Source of the DNA: Sutcliffiella rhizosphaerae
Lineage (GTDB): Bacteria; Bacillota; Bacilli; Bacillales; Bacillaceae_I
Direction: 5' to 3'
Length of the DNA: 64,000 nucleotides
NCBI RefSeq assembly: GCF_917563925.1
Contig: NZ_CAKJTJ010000005.1
Coordinates: 124,001 to 188,000, forward strand
Within the stretch, counting starts at the first letter, position 1, and the number at the start of each line of letters is the position of its first letter. Under the pieces are notes generated by a model that saw only the letters and a list, made by a program, of their open reading frames with translations, searched no databases and was not told the DNA's origin. Positions 17,110-26,914 of the stretch are shown here, piece after piece. The position numbers and the translations under genes were made by a program.

Positions 17110-17937
17110 TTACAACCGATTATATTCCTTCAACGCATGCAAAATAACAATAGAAAAATACGGTTGCCAGTTTGGTAAGCCATGCTCATCATCCCATCCA
17201 CCGTCTTCTCGTTGTGAATGTTCAAGATGAGTCAAGAATTTGTTAATTAGTTCATTTGGTGTCGCTTTAGCAACCAAGGAATCTGGGGTTGGCGCAAATT
17301 GGAAAAAGGTAAAATACTGATTTTCTGGTGCAGAAGAAGCACATTTTACTATTTGTTCAACGGCAGCAAGCTTTAGTTTCTCATTCTCAGCGTCATCTTT
17401 TGCATAACGATAATAATCAAAAGCATGATAGTTCATAAACAGCCAATCTGTTTTTTGAATCTTTTCTCTTGTTAAATGCTCTTTGACCCATTTTGCTGTT
17501 CTCTCTGCAATTTTCTCTGTACATATTCCATGACGAAGCAAATTTCCTGTAATAGATGCTGGGATTGCTTGTCCTCCTTCACTCCACCACGGAGAGAAAG
17601 GATAGTCTAAAAGAGTTTCTGGGTTTTTAAGACTACCATCCTCATTTTGATTTACTTCCACCCATTCAGGGGTTCCTTCAAAAATATTTCCGGCAGAAAG
17701 ATTAAAATCTCGTAAAACCCCTAGCATGAACTCTAAGGCAAGTGGATGAGAATCTGGACATTTTATGTCATACTCAAAGCCATGTCCAAAACCGTTGTCC
17801 TCATTTTTATAACTCTTTAAAACCTTATGTAGTTGGGATAGAGAACCACTTTCGAACAAATGCTGAAACAATACTTTTTCCCAAAGAGATCCATTTAAAT
17901 ATACATAATCTCTTGCCTTCTGAAAATCTACTGCCAT
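17110..17937 (-). CDS. Alpha-alpha toroid (terpenoid cyclase/prenyltransferase-like) protein
   Basis: A 275-residue soluble protein. The C-terminal SQREDGGWDDEHGLPNW resembles the QW-type repeat of squalene-hopene cyclases and prenyltransferase alpha-alpha barrels, and GFGHGFEYD and NQNEDGSLKNP look like degenerate versions. It is far shorter than the roughly 630-residue cyclases and lacks their DxDD motif, so an enzymatic cyclase role is unlikely. The role is unknown. AGAGGG precedes the ATG. It is divergent from the SDR gene. Confidence 0.65.
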   Translation of the reverse strand: MAVDFQKARDYVYLNGSLWEKVLFQHLFESGSLSQLHKVLKSYKNEDNGFGHGFEYDIKCPDSHPLALEFMLGVLRDFNLSAGNIFEGTPEWVEVNQNEDGSLKNPETLLDYPFSPWWSEGGQAIPASITGNLLRHGICTEKIAERTAKWVKEHLTREKIQKTDWLFMNYHAFDYYRYAKDDAENEKLKLAAVEQIVKCASSAPENQYFTFFQFAPTPDSLVAKATPNELINKFLTHLEHSQREDGGWDDEHGLPNWQPYFSIVILHALKEYNRL

Positions 17938-18012
17938 TGTAAACCCTCTTTTCTAATTACCATTCTCGTAAAATCTTTCGCCATTTACGAGGAGAATCCC
18001 TCCTTTCATCGG

Positions 18013-18040
18013 TTACAAGTTGCCATGTAAACGTTATAAT
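18013..18040 (+). promoter_or_regulatory. Probable sigma-A promoter of the SDR gene
   Basis: TTACAA (-35) and TATAAT (-10) with a 16-base spacer; the -10 lies 33 bases before the ATG. Confidence 0.55.
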
Positions 18041-18073
18041 AAGAGTATGAAAATTTTGAAAGGAAGTGTTAGT

Positions 18074-18859
18074 ATGGAATTAAATTTAACTGGGAAAACA
18101 GCACTTGTATTGGCTTCAAGTCAAGGTCTTGGTAAAGCGATTGCTACATCGTTCGTAAAGGAAGGAGTTAATGTAGTTCTTGCGAGTAGAAATGACGAGA
18201 AATTACAAAGTGTTCAGGAGGAATTACTTTCACTAAATAACGGAAACGTATCATACATACAAACGGATATAACAGATCCAATTCAGGTGAAGGAAGCTGT
18301 ACAACATACGGTTGAAACCTTTGGACAATTAGATATTCTTATAAATAATGCAGGTGGACCACCAGCTGGGACATTTGAACAAATTACAGATGAACAATGG
18401 CAGCAAGCATTCGAACTTAATCTATTAAGCTACATAAGAACCATTCGTGAGGCATTGCCACATCTGAAGAAAAATGGCGGGAAAATTATTAACATTGCTT
18501 CTTCTTCTATTAAAGAGCCTATTCCTGGTCTACTTCTATCTAATACATTTAGAACTGGTATTGTGGGATTAACAAAAACGCTTTCTAGTGAATTAGCAAA
18601 CGATAATATTCTTATTAACACGGTTGCCCCTGGAAGGATTGCAACAGATCGAGTAGCTTTTCTTGATGAGGTTAACGCTGAAAAACAAGGAATAACGAAA
18701 GAAGAGATGGAAGAGAAAGTAAAGAGTGGTATACCGCTTGGTCGTTACGGGAAGCCTGAGGAATTTGCTAATATCGTGACCTTTTTAGTTTCAGATGCAA
18801 ACACTTATATGACAGGCAGTTCCTTCCTTGTAGATGGTGGGATGATTAAGTCTATCTAG
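18074..18859 (+). CDS. SDR-family oxidoreductase-like protein with altered active site
   Basis: A 261-residue Rossmann protein. The cofactor site reads LASSQGLGKA and the NNAG motif is present, as is the C-terminal FLVDGG. In place of the usual Ser...YxxxK, the sequence after IINIASSS is LLLSNTFRTGIVGLTK, so Tyr and Lys are replaced within an SNxxR pattern. I recall a FabG-like Bacillus subgroup with this feature, so the change looks inherited rather than recent. Substrate is unknown, and catalysis by the standard SDR mechanism is doubtful. AAGGAAG precedes ATG 18074; upstream in-frame starts lack a ribosome site. Confidence 0.85.
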   Translation: MELNLTGKTALVLASSQGLGKAIATSFVKEGVNVVLASRNDEKLQSVQEELLSLNNGNVSYIQTDITDPIQVKEAVQHTVETFGQLDILINNAGGPPAGTFEQITDEQWQQAFELNLLSYIRTIREALPHLKKNGGKIINIASSSIKEPIPGLLLSNTFRTGIVGLTKTLSSELANDNILINTVAPGRIATDRVAFLDEVNAEKQGITKEEMEEKVKSGIPLGRYGKPEEFANIVTFLVSDANTYMTGSSFLVDGGMIKSI

Positions 18860-18890
18860 TTTAAACAGAGTTAGGAAGGAAATACACATA

Positions 18891-19520
18891 ATGAAGAATA
18901 TACTATTATTAATTGTTGGTGGCTTCGCTATCGGCATCCTTTTAGCCTTTTTAAATATTCAGTTTAATTTTTGGGGCTTTGTTGTCATACTAATTTTAGC
19001 TTTTGCAGCATTATCATATAGGGACGTCCGATATATGTTTTTATCAAAAGATATTGATAAAATTGAAAGATATTTAGAGAAAAAGCGGCATGAACCATAC
19101 TATGGATTTATTTTAGAACTAGCAAATGGCAATTTATCCTTAGCGAAAAATGAATTGGATGAGCTGGAGCGTAAATGGAAAGGGAAGAAAACAGCTGTTT
19201 TTTGGGCTCAGTATTATTTAAAAGCAAAAAATCTATCAAAAGCTAAGGAAAAACTGGAACAAATTGAACAAGTGGATATTAGAACCTATATTCAAGCCGG
19301 AATTGCTGTTGAAGAGAAAAACTTCAAAGTAGCAGAAGAATTCAAATCGCTGTTAAGCAAAGACTGGATGAAACTTGCTATCGAGCTAGAGATGGCGTTG
19401 GGGAGGAAAAATTACTCATTGGCAAAGGAAAAAAAGGAACAAGCTTTAGCAGTCACAAAAGGCTTGCAATACTATATGCTTTATCGTGAGTTTGAGCAAC
19501 TAAAAGGAGATTCATCTTGA
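18891..19520 (+). CDS. Membrane-anchored helical-repeat protein
   Basis: Two hydrophobic segments (about residues 4-22 and 26-44) anchor a cytoplasmic part of about 160 residues made of Lys/Glu-rich amphipathic helices with a TPR-like rhythm (AKNELDELERKWKGK, AKEKLEQIEQVD). I do not know a specific function; tetratricopeptide-like scaffolds are the nearest type. It starts 31 bases after the SDR gene and is probably cotranscribed. Its stop codon overlaps the -35 box of the hut promoter. Confidence 0.65.
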   Translation: MKNILLLIVGGFAIGILLAFLNIQFNFWGFVVILILAFAALSYRDVRYMFLSKDIDKIERYLEKKRHEPYYGFILELANGNLSLAKNELDELERKWKGKKTAVFWAQYYLKAKNLSKAKEKLEQIEQVDIRTYIQAGIAVEEKNFKVAEEFKSLLSKDWMKLAIELEMALGRKNYSLAKEKKEQALAVTKGLQYYMLYREFEQLKGDSS

Positions 19521-19546
19521 CATGTATGCATGAACAGACATACACT
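19517..19546 (+). promoter_or_regulatory. Probable hut operon promoter with inverted repeat in the spacer
   Basis: TTGACA at 19517-19522 overlaps the preceding stop codon; TACACT at 19541-19546 lies 18 bases on. Between them TGTATG and CATACA form an inverted repeat with a 10-base spacer, which could bind a regulator. B. subtilis hut is controlled by CcpA and CodY; the match of TGTATGCATGAACA to a cre site is only partial (3 mismatches). Confidence 0.5.
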
Positions 19547-19596
19547 TGTAGTAGATACTAGTTGTTAGAAAATTTTTATTATTGAGGAAAATGTAT

Positions 19597-20037
19597 ATGG
19601 TGCTAGCAATTGATCGACGAATAGGTAAACATGCTATTCTTCTGGCAATGAGCAATGAACAGGAAGTGTCTTCGCTTACCATTCCCGTGCAATGGAAGAG
19701 CTGTATTGGAAAAGTAGGGTCCATGGATTCCCAAAAAGTAGTTGCGGCAATTGAAACAGCTGCAAAAAGAGAGGGAATCATCAAGACGGAGGGTTATCGG
19801 GAAACGCATGCACTCTATCATGCCATCATGGATGCACTTAGTGGAGTTACCCGTGGGCAGGTTCAGTTAGGAGCTGTCATGAGAACGGTTGGCCTACGAT
19901 TTGCAGTTGTTAGGGGAAACCCGTATGAGGATGTAGAAGAAGGTGACTGGATAGCGGTTGCTTTGTACGGTACAATCGGTGCCCCGGTACGGGGGTCAGA
20001 GCACGAAACGATTGGGCTTGGAATTAATCATATTTAA
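19597..20037 (+). CDS. hutP: HutP, histidine-responsive RNA antiterminator of the hut operon
   Basis: HutP binds UAG-repeat RNA in the presence of L-histidine and Mg2+, disrupting a terminator ahead of hutH. The chain of 146 residues matches the known protein through [49 protein letters not shown] and [13 protein letters not shown], ending GLGINHI. The conserved histidines in THALYH and SEHE fit the metal/histidine site. The start at 19597 gives the same N-terminal length as B. subtilis HutP and lies 9 bases from TGAGG. A large terminator follows, as expected for attenuation. Confidence 0.95.
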   Translation: MVLAIDRRIGKHAILLAMSNEQEVSSLTIPVQWKSCIGKVGSMDSQKVVAAIETAAKREGIIKTEGYRETHALYHAIMDALSGVTRGQVQLGAVMRTVGLRFAVVRGNPYEDVEEGDWIAVALYGTIGAPVRGSEHETIGLGINHI

Positions 20038-20053
20038 ACAGTAAAGAATTTTA

Positions 20054-20131
20054 TAGCATTGCCCATAGTAGCTAATCATTAGGGGGCTGTACATTGACAT
20101 TTTTTATGATGTCAACGTATAGCCTCTTTTT
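20054..20131 (+). terminator. HutP-controlled attenuator between hutP and hutH
   Basis: A long stem (arms 20081-20100 and 20106-20127, with mismatches) on a TTTTT loop runs into TTTTT. UAG triplets occur just upstream at 20054, 20066, 20069 and 20080. In B. subtilis HutP binds spaced NAG triplets at this position to open the terminator. Position and composition agree; exact binding-site spacing was not matched. Confidence 0.75.
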
Positions 20132-20156
20132 GCATTTTATGGGAAGTTTGAAGGGT

Positions 20157-20252
20157 GTCTAGCTCCAGCGCCTAGCCCCTCGAGGTCATAAGCTACCTTT
20201 GCGAGTTCGTCTTATGCTTGTCGGGGCTGTTCCATGCGCTTGCGCTTTTCTT
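20157..20252. repeat. Intergenic palindromic repeat, copy 3, inside the hut leader
   Basis: The best-preserved copy: CTAGCTCCAGCGCCTAGCCC, CGAGGTCATAAGC, CGTCTTATGCTTGTCGGGGC and GCGCTTGCGCTTTTCTT. CATAAG/CTTATG and AGCCCC/GGGGCT pair to form a long hairpin. It lies after the attenuator and before hutH, so it must be transcribed with the operon. Confidence 0.8.
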
Positions 20253-20301
20253 AAGGGGGTCATGAATAATGGAGATACAAAAGGAAAAGGGGAGAGTATC
20301 A

Positions 20302-21783
20302 ATGATAACTATGGATGGTAGTTCATTGAACTTAGAACAAATGAAGCGAATTCTGTTTCATGGAGAAAGAGTGGAACCATGTAAAGAAGCTTTGAAGAGA
20401 GTAGTAGAAAGTCGTGAGGTAGTAGAACAGATTGTAAGTAGTAGCAGGGTCGTTTACGGAATAACAACAGGGTTTGGCAAGTTTAGCGATGTACTAATTC
20501 CCCAAGAGGAAACAGCTGCACTTCAGCGGAATTTGATTCACTCTCATGCATGCGGAGTAGGCAATCCTTTTTCCGAAATGACAGCACGAGCAATGCTCAT
20601 TCTTCGGGCAAATGCTTTATTAAAAGGCTTCTCAGGAGTTAGACCAATTATTATTGAACGCTTGCTACAATATGTCAACGAAGGAATTCACCCAGTAGTT
20701 CCAGAGCAAGGTTCTTTAGGAGCAAGTGGTGATTTAGCTCCACTTTCTCATTTAGTCTTGCCATTACTTGGAGAAGGAGAAGTTTTTTTCGAAGGAGTTA
20801 GGCGTGATACGGCAAGTGTGTTAGCAGAAAAGAATATAGATCCCATAGAATTGAAGGCAAAGGAAGGCCTTGCCCTCATTAACGGTACTCAGGCAATGAC
20901 AGCAGTGGGAGTGATAGCATACCTTGAGGCGGAAATGATTGCATATCAATCGGAGTCAATTGCTGCCATGACCTTTGAAGGGCTGGAAGGCATTATTGAT
21001 GCGCTTGATGCAGATGTACATTTAGCGAGAGAGTATCAAGAACAGGTCGATGTTGCTGATAGGATGCGGAAACTTCTTCATGGCAGTCAGCTTGTAACGA
21101 AACAAGGTGAGAAGCGTGTTCAGGATGCTTATTCCCTACGTTGTATACCACAGGTGCATGGAGCTTCCTGGCAGGTTCTAGGTTATGTTAAGGAAAAGCT
21201 GGAAATTGAAATGAATGCAGCTACTGATAATCCATTGATCTTCGACGAAGGAGAGAAGGTTATCTCAGGTGGGAACTTTCATGGTCAGCCAATTGCTTTT
21301 GCGATGGACTTTTTGAAAATAGGAATGGCAGAGCTTGCAAACATATCCGAGAGGCGAATTGAGCGTCTCGTCAATCCACAGTTAAATGATCTTCCTCCTT
21401 TTCTAAGTCCAAAACCTGGACTTCAGTCAGGTGCTATGATCATGCAATATTGTGCGGCTTCTCTTGTTTCTGAAAATAAAACATTAGCTCATCCTGCAAG
21501 TGTAGATTCCATACCCTCATCTGCAAATCAGGAGGACCATGTAAGCATGGGAACAATTGGTGCGAGGCATGCCTATCAAATTATACAAAATGTAAGACGA
21601 GTGTTGGCAATTGAATGGATTTGCGCCATGCAGGCGTTAGAATTCAGAGGGGTGTTTCTCGCTTCACCAGCCATGCAAAAATGGTATCAAGAAGGAAGGA
21701 ATATTGTGCCAAGTATTACAGAAGATCGCATTTTTTCACATGACATTGAATTACTTGCTTCATGGATGAGGGAAGTGCACTAA
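20302..21783 (+). CDS. hutH: Histidine ammonia-lyase
   Basis: The first enzyme of histidine use: L-histidine to urocanate and ammonia. The MIO-forming triad is in [14 protein letters not shown], and [22 protein letters not shown] and [15 protein letters not shown] are standard. I start at ATG 20302 because AGGGGAGAG precedes it and the resulting MITMDGSSL matches the Bacillus MVTLDGSSL start; an ATG at 20269 with its own AAGGGGG site would add 11 residues. At 493 residues it is slightly shorter than B. subtilis HutH at the C-terminus. Confidence 0.96.
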   Translation: MITMDGSSLNLEQMKRILFHGERVEPCKEALKRVVESREVVEQIVSSSRVVYGITTGFGKFSDVLIPQEETAALQRNLIHSHACGVGNPFSEMTARAMLILRANALLKGFSGVRPIIIERLLQYVNEGIHPVVPEQGSLGASGDLAPLSHLVLPLLGEGEVFFEGVRRDTASVLAEKNIDPIELKAKEGLALINGTQAMTAVGVIAYLEAEMIAYQSESIAAMTFEGLEGIIDALDADVHLAREYQEQVDVADRMRKLLHGSQLVTKQGEKRVQDAYSLRCIPQVHGASWQVLGYVKEKLEIEMNAATDNPLIFDEGEKVISGGNFHGQPIAFAMDFLKIGMAELANISERRIERLVNPQLNDLPPFLSPKPGLQSGAMIMQYCAASLVSENKTLAHPASVDSIPSSANQEDHVSMGTIGARHAYQIIQNVRRVLAIEWICAMQALEFRGVFLASPAMQKWYQEGRNIVPSITEDRIFSHDIELLASWMREVH

Positions 21784-21813
21784 TATCTAATTCAAATAAA
21801 GGGGATGAAATAA

Positions 21814-23484
21814 ATGGCTAATGAACAATTAAACGTAATTCGTGCACCGAGGGGAAATAAACTAACTACTAAAGGATGGGTGCAGGAGGCTGCGCTAAGA
21901 ATGCTCATGAACAACTTGGATCCAGAAGTTGCGGAAATTCCAGAAGAGTTAGTTGTATACGGGGGAATAGGAAAGGCAGCGCGTAACTGGGAAAGCTTTG
22001 ACGCTATTGTGGAGTCTTTAAAAGTTCTAGAGGAAGATGAAACTCTCCTTATTCAATCAGGTAAGCCAGTTGCTGTGTTTCGGAGCCATGCCGATGCTCC
22101 TAGAGTGCTGTTGGCAAATTCCAATCTTGTACCTAAATGGGCAAACTGGGATCACTTTCATGAACTTGATAAAAAAGGTTTAATGATGTATGGACAAATG
22201 ACAGCAGGAAGTTGGATTTATATTGGCACACAAGGAATATTACAAGGAACATATGAAACGTTCTCCGAAGCGGCAAAACAATCATTTCAACATACACTGA
22301 AGGGGACAATTACAGTAACAGCAGGTCTTGGTGGTATGGGTGGAGCTCAACCCTTAGCAGTAACAATGAATGGCGGGGTTTGTATAGCAATTGAAGTAGA
22401 TGAACATAGAATTGATCGGCGCCTAGAAACTAAATACTGTGATGTGAAGGTGAAATCTCTTGAGGAAGCATTAGAACTCGCTGATGAATATAAAACACTT
22501 AAGAAGCCATTATCTATTGGACTATTAGGAAATGCATCTGAGATTCTCCCGCAACTGGTAGAAAAAGGATTTACACCAGATATCTTAACAGACCAAACAT
22601 CGGCTCATGATCCATTAAATGGTTATATTCCAACAGGTATGACTTTAGAGAATGCTACAGATCTAAGAGAAAAGGATCCCTCTATCTATGTGAAACTAGC
22701 CAAAGAGAGTATGGCAGAACATGTGAAAGCAATGCTTACACTTCAACGAAGGGGAGCTGTCACTTTCGACTATGGAAATAATATAAGGCAAGTTGCTTTT
22801 GATGAAGGAGTAAAAGATGCTTTTGATTTCCCGGGGTTTGTGCCAGCATTTATCCGACCACAGTTCTGTGAAGGAAAAGGACCGTTCCGTTGGGTGGCTC
22901 TTTCAGGCGATCCAGAGGATATTTACAAAACGGATGAAGTGATACTTCGTGAGTTTGCCGATAATACTCATTTATGTAATTGGATTAAAATGGCGCGTGA
23001 AAAAGTAGCATTTCAAGGCTTGCCTTCAAGAATTTGTTGGCTAGGTTATGGAGAACGAGCTAGATTTGGAAAAATAATCAATGAAATGGTTGCAAGTGGG
23101 GAACTTTCTGCTCCAATTGTAATTGGTCGAGATCACCTTGATTGTGGATCTGTTGCCTCTCCTAATCGTGAGACAGAAGCGATGCTGGATGGTAGTGATG
23201 CTGTGGCAGATTGGCCGATACTAAATGCACTGATCAACGGGGTGAACGGCGCTAGCTGGGTGTCTGTCCACCACGGTGGAGGAGTGGGAATGGGGTATTC
23301 CTTACATGCGGGAATGGTTATTGTGGCGGACGGAACGCAAGCAGCTGCCAAGCGCTTGGAACGGGTGCTGACATCTGATCCGGGAATGGGTATTGTCCGT
23401 CATGCTGATGCAGGTTATGACTTGGCCAAAAAGGTAGCGAAGGAAAAAGGTGTTCACATTCCGCTGTTAAAGGAGACTGAGTAA
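21814..23484 (+). CDS. hutU: Urocanate hydratase
   Basis: Converts urocanate to imidazolonepropionate with tightly bound NAD+. The 556 residues carry the urocanase signatures [29 protein letters not shown], the active-site cysteine region [15 protein letters not shown] and [14 protein letters not shown]. It begins 30 bases after hutH with a GGGG site, and its stop lies 3 bases before hutI. It has high G content in its purine-rich codons like its neighbours and shows no oddities. Confidence 0.97.
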   Translation: MANEQLNVIRAPRGNKLTTKGWVQEAALRMLMNNLDPEVAEIPEELVVYGGIGKAARNWESFDAIVESLKVLEEDETLLIQSGKPVAVFRSHADAPRVLLANSNLVPKWANWDHFHELDKKGLMMYGQMTAGSWIYIGTQGILQGTYETFSEAAKQSFQHTLKGTITVTAGLGGMGGAQPLAVTMNGGVCIAIEVDEHRIDRRLETKYCDVKVKSLEEALELADEYKTLKKPLSIGLLGNASEILPQLVEKGFTPDILTDQTSAHDPLNGYIPTGMTLENATDLREKDPSIYVKLAKESMAEHVKAMLTLQRRGAVTFDYGNNIRQVAFDEGVKDAFDFPGFVPAFIRPQFCEGKGPFRWVALSGDPEDIYKTDEVILREFADNTHLCNWIKMAREKVAFQGLPSRICWLGYGERARFGKIINEMVASGELSAPIVIGRDHLDCGSVASPNRETEAMLDGSDAVADWPILNALINGVNGASWVSVHHGGGVGMGYSLHAGMVIVADGTQAAAKRLERVLTSDPGMGIVRHADAGYDLAKKVAKEKGVHIPLLKETE

Positions 23485-23487
23485 ATT

Positions 23488-24741
23488 ATGATATTAGATA
23501 CTCTTTTAATCAATTGTGGCCAGTTACTTACAATGGATTATGCGACTGACCTGGTAAAAGGTGAACAAATGAACGAGTTGCCATTTATAGAGAATGGAGC
23601 GATTGGATGGAAAAATGGCGTCATTCAATATATAGGGACTACAGAAGAGGCAGAAACGATAGAACGGCTTAACACCATCGACTGTGAAGGGAAATTAGTT
23701 ACTCCTGGACTTGTTGACCCCCATACTCACTTGGTGTTTGGTGGATCAAGAGAACATGAGATTGCCATGAAACAGCAGGGAGTACCTTACTTAGAGATTT
23801 TAAAACAAGGAGGAGGTATCCATTCGACCGTTCAAGCAACAAGAGATACGACTTTTGAGGATCTATTGAACAAAGCCAATTTCCACCTGAATAGGTTAAT
23901 AAGTTATGGGGTTACGGCTTTGGAAGCGAAAAGCGGTTATGGATTAGAAAAAGAGACAGAGCTAAAACAACTGCGGGTTGTGAAAGAGTTGCAGAGTTCA
24001 CGAAATGTGCCGATCGCATCTACGTTTTTAGGAGCTCATGCCGTACCAAGAAATACTAATCCTGATGTTTTTTTATCTGAAATGGAAAGTATGTTTGCTA
24101 TGTTAAAAGAAGAAGATTTGGCTTCTTTTGTTGATATTTTTTGTGAAGAGGGAGTTTTTACAATTGAGCAATCTAGAAGCTATTTGACAAAAGCGAAAGA
24201 AGCAGGATTTTCTGTAAAGATTCATGCAGATGAAATTGTTTCCCTAGGAGGAACCGAACTTGCGATTGAGCTTGAAGCTGCATCTGCCGATCATCTTATA
24301 GCGGCTTCCGATCAAGCAGTTGAATGGTTTGGTCGTTCAGAAACGGTAGCTGTACTTTTACCAGGAACAACCTTTTATTTGAATAAAGAAAGTTATGCGA
24401 AAGCACGTGACATAATCAACTATGGTGGAGCAGTAGCACTTGCTACAGACTTTAATCCTGGCAGCTCTCCAACGGAAAACATTCAATTCATTATGAATCT
24501 TGCCATGTTAAAGTTAAAGATGACTTGTGAAGAGATTTGGAATGCAGTGACTGTAAATGCCGCAAAAGCCATTGGAATGGAAGGGATAGCAGGGCGACTT
24601 CAAGTAGGCAGAAGAGCGGATGTGATTATATGGAATGCACCGAATTATCAATATGTACCTTATCACTATGGAGTTAACCACACGAATACCGTTTTCATAA
24701 ATGGAAAGGAAGCAGCAAAGGGGGGGGCATACCTTGAATAG
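23488..24741 (+). CDS. hutI: Imidazolonepropionase
   Basis: Hydrolyses imidazolonepropionate to N-formimino-L-glutamate. It is an amidohydrolase-fold protein of 417 residues: the metal HxH is in [11 protein letters not shown], a histidine in GAHAVP, another in KIHADE, and the late Asp in [10 protein letters not shown]. Codon 1 follows the hutU stop by 3 bases, which implies coupled expression. The GGGGGGG site for hutG lies within its last codons, and its stop overlaps the hutG start. Confidence 0.96.
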   Translation: MILDTLLINCGQLLTMDYATDLVKGEQMNELPFIENGAIGWKNGVIQYIGTTEEAETIERLNTIDCEGKLVTPGLVDPHTHLVFGGSREHEIAMKQQGVPYLEILKQGGGIHSTVQATRDTTFEDLLNKANFHLNRLISYGVTALEAKSGYGLEKETELKQLRVVKELQSSRNVPIASTFLGAHAVPRNTNPDVFLSEMESMFAMLKEEDLASFVDIFCEEGVFTIEQSRSYLTKAKEAGFSVKIHADEIVSLGGTELAIELEAASADHLIAASDQAVEWFGRSETVAVLLPGTTFYLNKESYAKARDIINYGGAVALATDFNPGSSPTENIQFIMNLAMLKLKMTCEEIWNAVTVNAAKAIGMEGIAGRLQVGRRADVIIWNAPNYQYVPYHYGVNHTNTVFINGKEAAKGGAYLE

Positions 24742-25696
24742 ACCAGCGTATCTTCTTCCGGCAGGAGAACCTCCGTTTGTTGACCGTCATTATCCAAAAG
24801 CGGCAGAGCTTTTGGTAGGATGGGACGGGGTCGAGACTTTAAAAGGTCCCACACTTATTGGAGTCCCTATTTCTAAGCCTTCGATTAGCCATTCTGGGGC
24901 AAGCTTTACCCCTGCTGTTGTCAGAAAGTTGTTTCATTCTTATTCTTCCTATGCTCTAGATGGGGAAGTAGACTTAAGAAATTCAGAAAGCTTGTATGAT
25001 GCCGGTGATATTTATATGCATGCGACAGATATTAAAGAATCATATTTACGAATAGAGAAAGCGGTAGTATCTCTCGTAAAAGAAAACAAAGATTGTTTGC
25101 CAATGTTTATTGGTGGAGATCATTCCATTACTTATTCTACCATTAAAGCATTATCCATTAGTAAGAACGGAAAGATTGGAATCATACAATTTGATGCACA
25201 TCATGATTTGAGGAATACAGAGGATGGCGGACCGACGAATGGGACCCCCTTCAGACGTTTGCTGGAAGGGGGAGTAATAGAAGGAGAAAACTTGGTGCAA
25301 ATAGGTATTCGTAATTACTCCAACAGCAGCCATTACCATCAATATGCCAAAGAGCAAGCTATTACCGTATATACAATGAGTGATGTGAAAAATAGTGGGA
25401 TTTTAAATATTATGAAGGAATCTATCAGATTCCTGAAAGAAAAAGTAGACCACATCTACATTTCCATTGATATTGATGTCTTAGATCAAGCGTTTGCACC
25501 GGGTTGTCCTGCTATTGGTCCAGGTGGAATGACAAGTGACCAATTGTTAGAAGCCATCCTTTTGGCAGGAAAAGAAAAAACGGTGTGTGGACTAGATATT
25601 GTAGAGATAGATCCTACTATGGATTTTAGAGATATGACAAGCAGAGTGGCTGTACATTGTGTATTGGAGTTTTTGCGGGGGAGGAGTTGTTTATAA
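24734..25696 (+). CDS. hutG: Formimidoylglutamase
   Basis: The last step of the pathway: N-formimidoyl-L-glutamate to glutamate and formamide. Arginase-family manganese ligands are in [15 protein letters not shown] and [14 protein letters not shown]. The start is TTG 24734, 6 bases after a run of G, overlapping the hutI stop by 8 bases and giving [20 protein letters not shown], 320 residues. No hutM-like histidine permease follows; the next gene is on the other strand. The operon therefore relies on an uptake system elsewhere. Confidence 0.94.
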   Translation: MNRPAYLLPAGEPPFVDRHYPKAAELLVGWDGVETLKGPTLIGVPISKPSISHSGASFTPAVVRKLFHSYSSYALDGEVDLRNSESLYDAGDIYMHATDIKESYLRIEKAVVSLVKENKDCLPMFIGGDHSITYSTIKALSISKNGKIGIIQFDAHHDLRNTEDGGPTNGTPFRRLLEGGVIEGENLVQIGIRNYSNSSHYHQYAKEQAITVYTMSDVKNSGILNIMKESIRFLKEKVDHIYISIDIDVLDQAFAPGCPAIGPGGMTSDQLLEAILLAGKEKTVCGLDIVEIDPTMDFRDMTSRVAVHCVLEFLRGRSCL

Positions 25697-25734
25697 GTAA
25701 ACACACCCTAGGCATGGAAACCGATTTATTGATA

Positions 25735-25773
25735 AGTACTGGCCCTTTTAGCATTCATAAAAGGGCCAGTACT
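25735..25773. terminator. Bidirectional hairpin between hutG and a convergent gene
   Basis: Arms AGTACTGGCCCTTTTA/TAAAAGGGCCAGTACT with a 6- to 7-base loop. Neither side has a long T run, so it probably acts as a shared end for both converging transcripts. Confidence 0.7.
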
Positions 25774-25816
25774 ATAATTTACATTTTATCTAGACCTTAA
25801 GGTAATATTCCGTGTA

Positions 25817-26698
25817 TTATTTTTTTTCGGAAATCAATTTATATAAGGCCTGCGTTCCACTGTTCTCCTCACCATTAGAAGAAAGCTTTACATACATGTC
25901 TCTAGCAAGTGATAGTCCTGGTAGTTCAAGTCCCATTCTGTTGGCTTCATCTAAGGCGATTTCCATATCTTTGATAAAGTGTTTTACGAAAAATCCAGGT
26001 TCGAAGTTACCAGCGATGATTCGGGGAGCTAGATTGGATAAAGACCAGCTTCCTGCTGCTCCGCTAGATATGCTTTTTAATACACTTTCTGCATCAAGGC
26101 CAGCTGAATCAGCATAAGCCAATGCTTCACATACACCGATCATATTGGTTGCGATAGCAATTTGGTTACACATTTTAGTATGCTGCCCTGCTCCTGGATC
26201 TCCTTGATGGATGATATTGCTACCTAAACATTCAAAGATTGGTAGACATGCAGCAACTGATTCTTTGTCTCCCCCGATCATAATCGTAAGACGGGCTTCT
26301 TGTGCCCCAATATCCCCACCTGAAACGGGAGCATCCATGAAGTGAAGTCCTTTTTCTTTGGCTTTTACATAAATCTGTTTGGCAAGAGACGGGGTGGAAG
26401 TGGTCATATCTATTAAGTAGGCACCCTCTCTAGCATTCTCTAAAATACCATTTTCATAAAAATAAATTTCTTCCACGTCTTTTGGATAACCAACCATTGA
26501 GATGATAATATCTGCATTTTTTGCGGCCTCTCCAGGATTTGAACTCCAACTTGCTCCTTGTAAAATTAAGTCTTGTGCTTTTTCTTTTGTTCTTGTGAAA
26601 ACCTTAACATCATAGCCTTTTAAGAGTAAATGTTTTACCATACTATGCCCCATTACTCCGGTACCAATAAATGCAACTTTTGTAGATTGTGTTTTCAT
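25817..26698 (-). CDS. NAD(P)-dependent beta-hydroxyacid dehydrogenase, YkwC-like
   Basis: A 293-residue member of the 3-hydroxyisobutyrate/tartronate semialdehyde reductase family. The nucleotide site is FIGTGVMGHSM; the substrate motif is DAPVSGGDIGA; the catalytic lysine is in GQHTKMCNQIA, and GAAGSWSLSNLAPR and the end GEENSGTQALYKL closely recall B. subtilis YkwC. The physiological substrate is not established. The ATG at 26698 is preceded by AAGGAG at 6 bases; an upstream in-frame start lacks a ribosome site. Confidence 0.88.
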   Translation of the reverse strand: MKTQSTKVAFIGTGVMGHSMVKHLLLKGYDVKVFTRTKEKAQDLILQGASWSSNPGEAAKNADIIISMVGYPKDVEEIYFYENGILENAREGAYLIDMTTSTPSLAKQIYVKAKEKGLHFMDAPVSGGDIGAQEARLTIMIGGDKESVAACLPIFECLGSNIIHQGDPGAGQHTKMCNQIAIATNMIGVCEALAYADSAGLDAESVLKSISSGAAGSWSLSNLAPRIIAGNFEPGFFVKHFIKDMEIALDEANRMGLELPGLSLARDMYVKLSSNGEENSGTQALYKLISEKK

Positions 26699-26914
26699 AT
26701 GAAGCTCCTTCCGAGGGATTCTCTCCAATAGTTATCTTATTATTATACAATTATATAACAAGCGGAAATAGATTTTAAGGTACCAATAATCATAGAGTAG
26801 TAATTATTTATAATATTTAGAAAAATAAAGAAAATTGTAGTATAATGTAGAATATTGAAAAATCTATAGAACGGAATTTAATTATGGTAAATTCTGGTGA
26901 TAAGAAGGGGGGAA

